Below, piece by piece: positions 7,714 to 10,000 of a DNA stretch of 10,000 nt. Location of the stretch: the NCBI GenBank assembly GCA_008636095.1, contig VSJD01000027.1, positions 1 through 10,000 on the forward strand, given 5' to 3'. The notes below the pieces were generated by a model. It was not told the origin of the DNA and did not search any database. It saw only the letters and a list, made by a program, of their open reading frames with translations. A program made the position numbers and the translations under genes. The stretch is from Kiritimatiellota bacterium (GTDB taxonomy: Bacteria > Verrucomicrobiota > Kiritimatiellia > JAAZAB01). Every line of letters starts with the position of its first letter. Positions within the stretch are counted from its first letter, which is position 1.

Positions 7714-8722
7714 GTTCGCACAGCGACCGTCTGAAAATCGCAGGGACATTTTTCGCCAGGCGGGAATACAGCGCACCATTGGCCCGCACATCATTGAAAA
7801 GGATTTCTGGGTCGTCTGGCTGTTGCGGATGATTTTTGCCGATCCGGAACTTGGCGGGCATCTGGTATTCAAGGGCGGCACATCATTATCAAAGGCGTTT
7901 GGCACCATTCAACGGTTTTCCGAGGACATTGATCTTTCGGTGGCCCCGGATTGGCTTGGATTTGGTGGTGATTTGCGTCTGGAAGCCTCTGCCAGCCGCT
8001 CGCAATTTGAGAAGCGTGCCAGAGCACTCGAAGATGCTTGCATCACAGCAGTTCGCGACCGATTCCTACCGGCCATGAAACGCCATGTTGCCGCCAATCT
8101 CCCTAGTCATCCGGAGTCGGCACTGACCTTTGAGGTGGATGAAGCCACTCATTCACCAGTGATATTGTTTGCCTATCCGCGTGAGGAGCAGACCGGTTCG
8201 TTGCGTCCGCAGGTGAAACTGGAATTCGGCTCGCTTTACGATCAGCGGCCAACCGGCGCACATTCAATCAAATCACTGACGGCCGAGGTGTTCCCCGCGC
8301 TTTTTCGCGAACCATCCTGCCAGGTTGTGGCATTGGAAGCGGAGAGAACATTCTGGGAAAAGGCCACAATTCTACACGCCGAGTATCACCGGCCGGCAGA
8401 TAAACCCTTGCCGATCGGCGTTTCGAGGCATTATTATGACCTGTATTGCCTGAGTCTGGTCGCAGTTGGAGGACGGGCGTTGGCCGACACAAAATTGCTG
8501 GATCGGGTGCGTGCACACAAACAAACCTATTTCCGCTCCTGTTGGGCGCATTACGAAACCGCCGTTCCCGGCAGCTTCCACCTGTTGCCATTTTCTGAGA
8601 GGAAACCGCAAATCGAGCGCGATTACCGAGGCATGGCAGACATGTTCATGGCAGCACCGCCAAAATTCGATCAAATCCTGGCGCAGCTACAGATAATAGA
8701 GAGGCAGATCAATGGCGCGTAA
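7706..8722 (+). CDS. abiEii: AbiEii-type nucleotidyltransferase toxin
   Basis: This 338-residue protein belongs to the nucleotidyltransferase AbiEii/AbiGii toxin family. The active-site signature is intact: FKGGTSLSKAFG (55-66), then SEDIDLSV (72-79), with D74 and D76 as predicted metal ligands and K63 as a conserved lysine. A second family segment, ERTFWEKATILH, lies at 213-224, and the short motif RHYYDLYCL follows near 244. Related toxins use nucleoside triphosphates to modify RNA; the homologue MenT3 adds nucleotides to tRNA acceptor stems. The substrate here is unknown. In phage defence such toxins cause abortive infection, and they also stabilise the DNA that carries them. The ATG at 7706 lies within the end of abiEi, with GGAGGG at 7695-7700 placed for coupled translation. 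The 3' end overlaps hsdR by 11 bases. No missing catalytic residue or truncation is apparent, so the toxin should be active. Confidence 0.94.
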   Translation: MLEFAQRPSENRRDIFRQAGIQRTIGPHIIEKDFWVVWLLRMIFADPELGGHLVFKGGTSLSKAFGTIQRFSEDIDLSVAPDWLGFGGDLRLEASASRSQFEKRARALEDACITAVRDRFLPAMKRHVAANLPSHPESALTFEVDEATHSPVILFAYPREEQTGSLRPQVKLEFGSLYDQRPTGAHSIKSLTAEVFPALFREPSCQVVALEAERTFWEKATILHAEYHRPADKPLPIGVSRHYYDLYCLSLVAVGGRALADTKLLDRVRAHKQTYFRSCWAHYETAVPGSFHLLPFSERKPQIERDYRGMADMFMAAPPKFDQILAQLQIIERQINGA

Positions 8723-10000
8723 GAAACAACCTGAACTGACCTTTCAGGAGCATATCGCGGAGTACCTTGTCCGGGTGCACAAATATGGCGTATTAGAACA
8801 AACAGACATTATCGACACCGAACACTTCATCGCCGAAGATCTGCTCTGGGCCTTCCTTAAAGCCACTCAATCCGACACCCTCAAGAAACTAAGTGATGAC
8901 TACGGTACTGACGCGCGGGACGAAGTATTCCGCGCACTCCACAAGGAACTGGAGCACACCCCGCTCTGGATGATCTTCCGTAAGGGCTTGCAGGTACGCG
9001 GACTGGAATTTCGGCTCTTTTACCCAAAGCCGCGCTCTACCGAAAGCGCCGCGGTTAAGAAATACACCGAAAACCATATTACGTTTCGTCCGCATTTCTA
9101 CTTTGGCGAAACGAACGAGGAAATTGATTTCGTATTCTTTCTCAACGGCCTGCCAGTCGTGGCACTGGAGTTGAAACACGAGAAGAACCAGAACGTGCAT
9201 GATGCCGTGGCGCAGTTTGCGGCTCGTGACCACGGGAAAAAGATATTCCAGTATCCATTTCTCTATCTGGCGGCTGACACGAGCGACGTAATGGCAGCTA
9301 CCGATCCCCGTCGGGCGGGAAACTTCCGCTGGCATAACATGGGCTTGACCAATACGCCGCAAAATTCCGGTGAATATCCGGTAGAATTCCTGTACCGCGA
9401 GGTTCTGTCTCAAGACCATTTGCTCGAAGCGCTCTCCTTCTTTTTGATTCGCGTGCCAAAACGCGAAGCGGAGGCAGACAAGCCGGAAAGGCAAGCCTTC
9501 ACAATCTTCCCGCGTTACCACCAAAGCCGCCTGGTACACAAGATTACAGGAGATATTACGGCACACTTTGCCGCCAGAGGTGATATAGGAAAGAAATATC
9601 TCGCCGATCATTCCGCTGGAAGCGGGAAAACCCTGTCCATCTGCTGGCTGGCCGACCGTCTGCATAGCCTGTTTAAACCCGTTACTAACGAAAAGCTTGT
9701 GGACATTACTTTCATCCTCACTGACCGGAAATCACTGGATACAAACATCCGGGAGGATATTGAGAAATTCGTGCACCTGAGAGACGTAGTGGGACTAGCC
9801 AGGAAAGCCGAGGATCTTCCTCTTTTCCTCAAACAACGCAGACCGATCATTGTCACCACGCAACAGAAGTTCGCCTGGATATTGGATCAGATTCAAAACA
9901 ACCCTGACTTGAAGAAACTGCGTGTGGCCTTTCTGATTGACGAAGCTCATCGCTCGCAGGAAGGCCAGATGGGCGCAGCCATTCGCTTGCCTTTCCGCAA
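8712..10000 (+). CDS. hsdR: Type I restriction endonuclease subunit HsdR, 3' end cut by window
   Basis: HsdR is the motor and nuclease of the type I complex: it translocates DNA using ATP and cuts unmodified DNA. The first 429 codons are present and open to the window end. The N-terminal nuclease domain has D139 and the E153-x-K155 pair (ALELKH), a complete PD-(D/E)xK site. The first RecA-like motor domain shows Walker A AGSGKT (302-307), motif Ia-like LTDRKSLD (336-343), RRPIIVTTQQKF near 378 and the DEAH box at 410-413 (LIDEAHRSQEG). Full-length members are about 1,000 residues, so more than half is missing. The ATG at 8712 has AGAGAGG at 8698-8704 and starts 11 bases before the end of the AbiEii reading frame. 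hsdR follows the toxin pair instead of directly neighbouring hsdM and hsdS. A 258-codon antisense frame inside it is a shadow. Confidence 0.95.
   Translation, partial: MARKKQPELTFQEHIAEYLVRVHKYGVLEQTDIIDTEHFIAEDLLWAFLKATQSDTLKKLSDDYGTDARDEVFRALHKELEHTPLWMIFRKGLQVRGLEFRLFYPKPRSTESAAVKKYTENHITFRPHFYFGETNEEIDFVFFLNGLPVVALELKHEKNQNVHDAVAQFAARDHGKKIFQYPFLYLAADTSDVMAATDPRRAGNFRWHNMGLTNTPQNSGEYPVEFLYREVLSQDHLLEALSFFLIRVPKREAEADKPERQAFTIFPRYHQSRLVHKITGDITAHFAARGDIGKKYLADHSAGSGKTLSICWLADRLHSLFKPVTNEKLVDITFILTDRKSLDTNIREDIEKFVHLRDVVGLARKAEDLPLFLKQRRPIIVTTQQKFAWILDQIQNNPDLKKLRVAFLIDEAHRSQEGQMGAAIRLPFR

Noticed and set aside
7366..7908. 180-codon - strand frame across the abiEi/abiEii junction
   Set aside because: The toxin active-site motifs and antitoxin family segments are in the + frames; the antisense protein looks like noise.
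8889..9665. 258-codon open frame on the - strand
   Set aside because: It lies wholly inside hsdR, whose + frame carries the nuclease, Walker A and DEAH motifs. The antisense protein has no recognisable domain.
1..10000. CRISPR array, tRNA, rRNA or insertion sequence
   Set aside because: I saw no regularly spaced repeats, no tRNA-like cloverleaf and no transposase or integrase reading frame. All + strand space is filled by the listed genes apart from short gaps.

Overview
The window is bacterial: eight densely packed genes, all on the + strand, with Shine-Dalgarno-like sites and stop/start overlaps. Base composition looks moderate (by eye a little over half G+C). No rRNA, tRNA, ribosomal-protein gene or other lineage marker is present, so the organism cannot be named. 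The content is that of an accessory defence island, not core genome.

Left part (1-3507): three genes of unknown role. A 342-residue protein that I do not recognise is followed by a 406-residue protein. That protein has a helix-turn-helix-like N-terminus and a charged, probably coiled-coil C-terminal half. Eight bases later begins a 396-residue ankyrin-repeat protein. The last two look like a two-gene operon. A perfect interrupted palindrome of 10-bp arms lies at the end of the first gene, about 80 bases before the second, where an operator could sit.

Middle and right part (3717-10000): a type I restriction-modification locus with an AbiE-type toxin-antitoxin pair inside it. The order is hsdM (N6-adenine methyltransferase), hsdS (two target-recognition domains), abiEi (DUF6088-like antitoxin/repressor), abiEii (nucleotidyltransferase toxin) and hsdR (restriction/translocase subunit, cut by the window end). 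hsdM and hsdS share an ATGA overlap, abiEi and abiEii overlap by 8 bases, and abiEii and hsdR overlap by 11. The only real gap after hsdM is 65 bases before abiEi. It contains a perfect inverted repeat with 13-bp arms around an 8-base loop, overlapping a weak promoter-like sequence. This is what an AbiEi autorepression operator should look like.

How they may work together: HsdM and HsdS make the modification enzyme, and HsdR completes the restriction complex. Because hsdR starts inside abiEii, its expression may depend partly on transcripts from the AbiEi-controlled promoter. Restriction would then be linked to the state of the toxin-antitoxin pair. This coupling is inferred from gene order and overlaps and is the most interesting hypothesis here. 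The two-gene unit of HTH/coiled-coil protein plus ankyrin protein is the best candidate for something undescribed, but its function cannot be read from the sequence.
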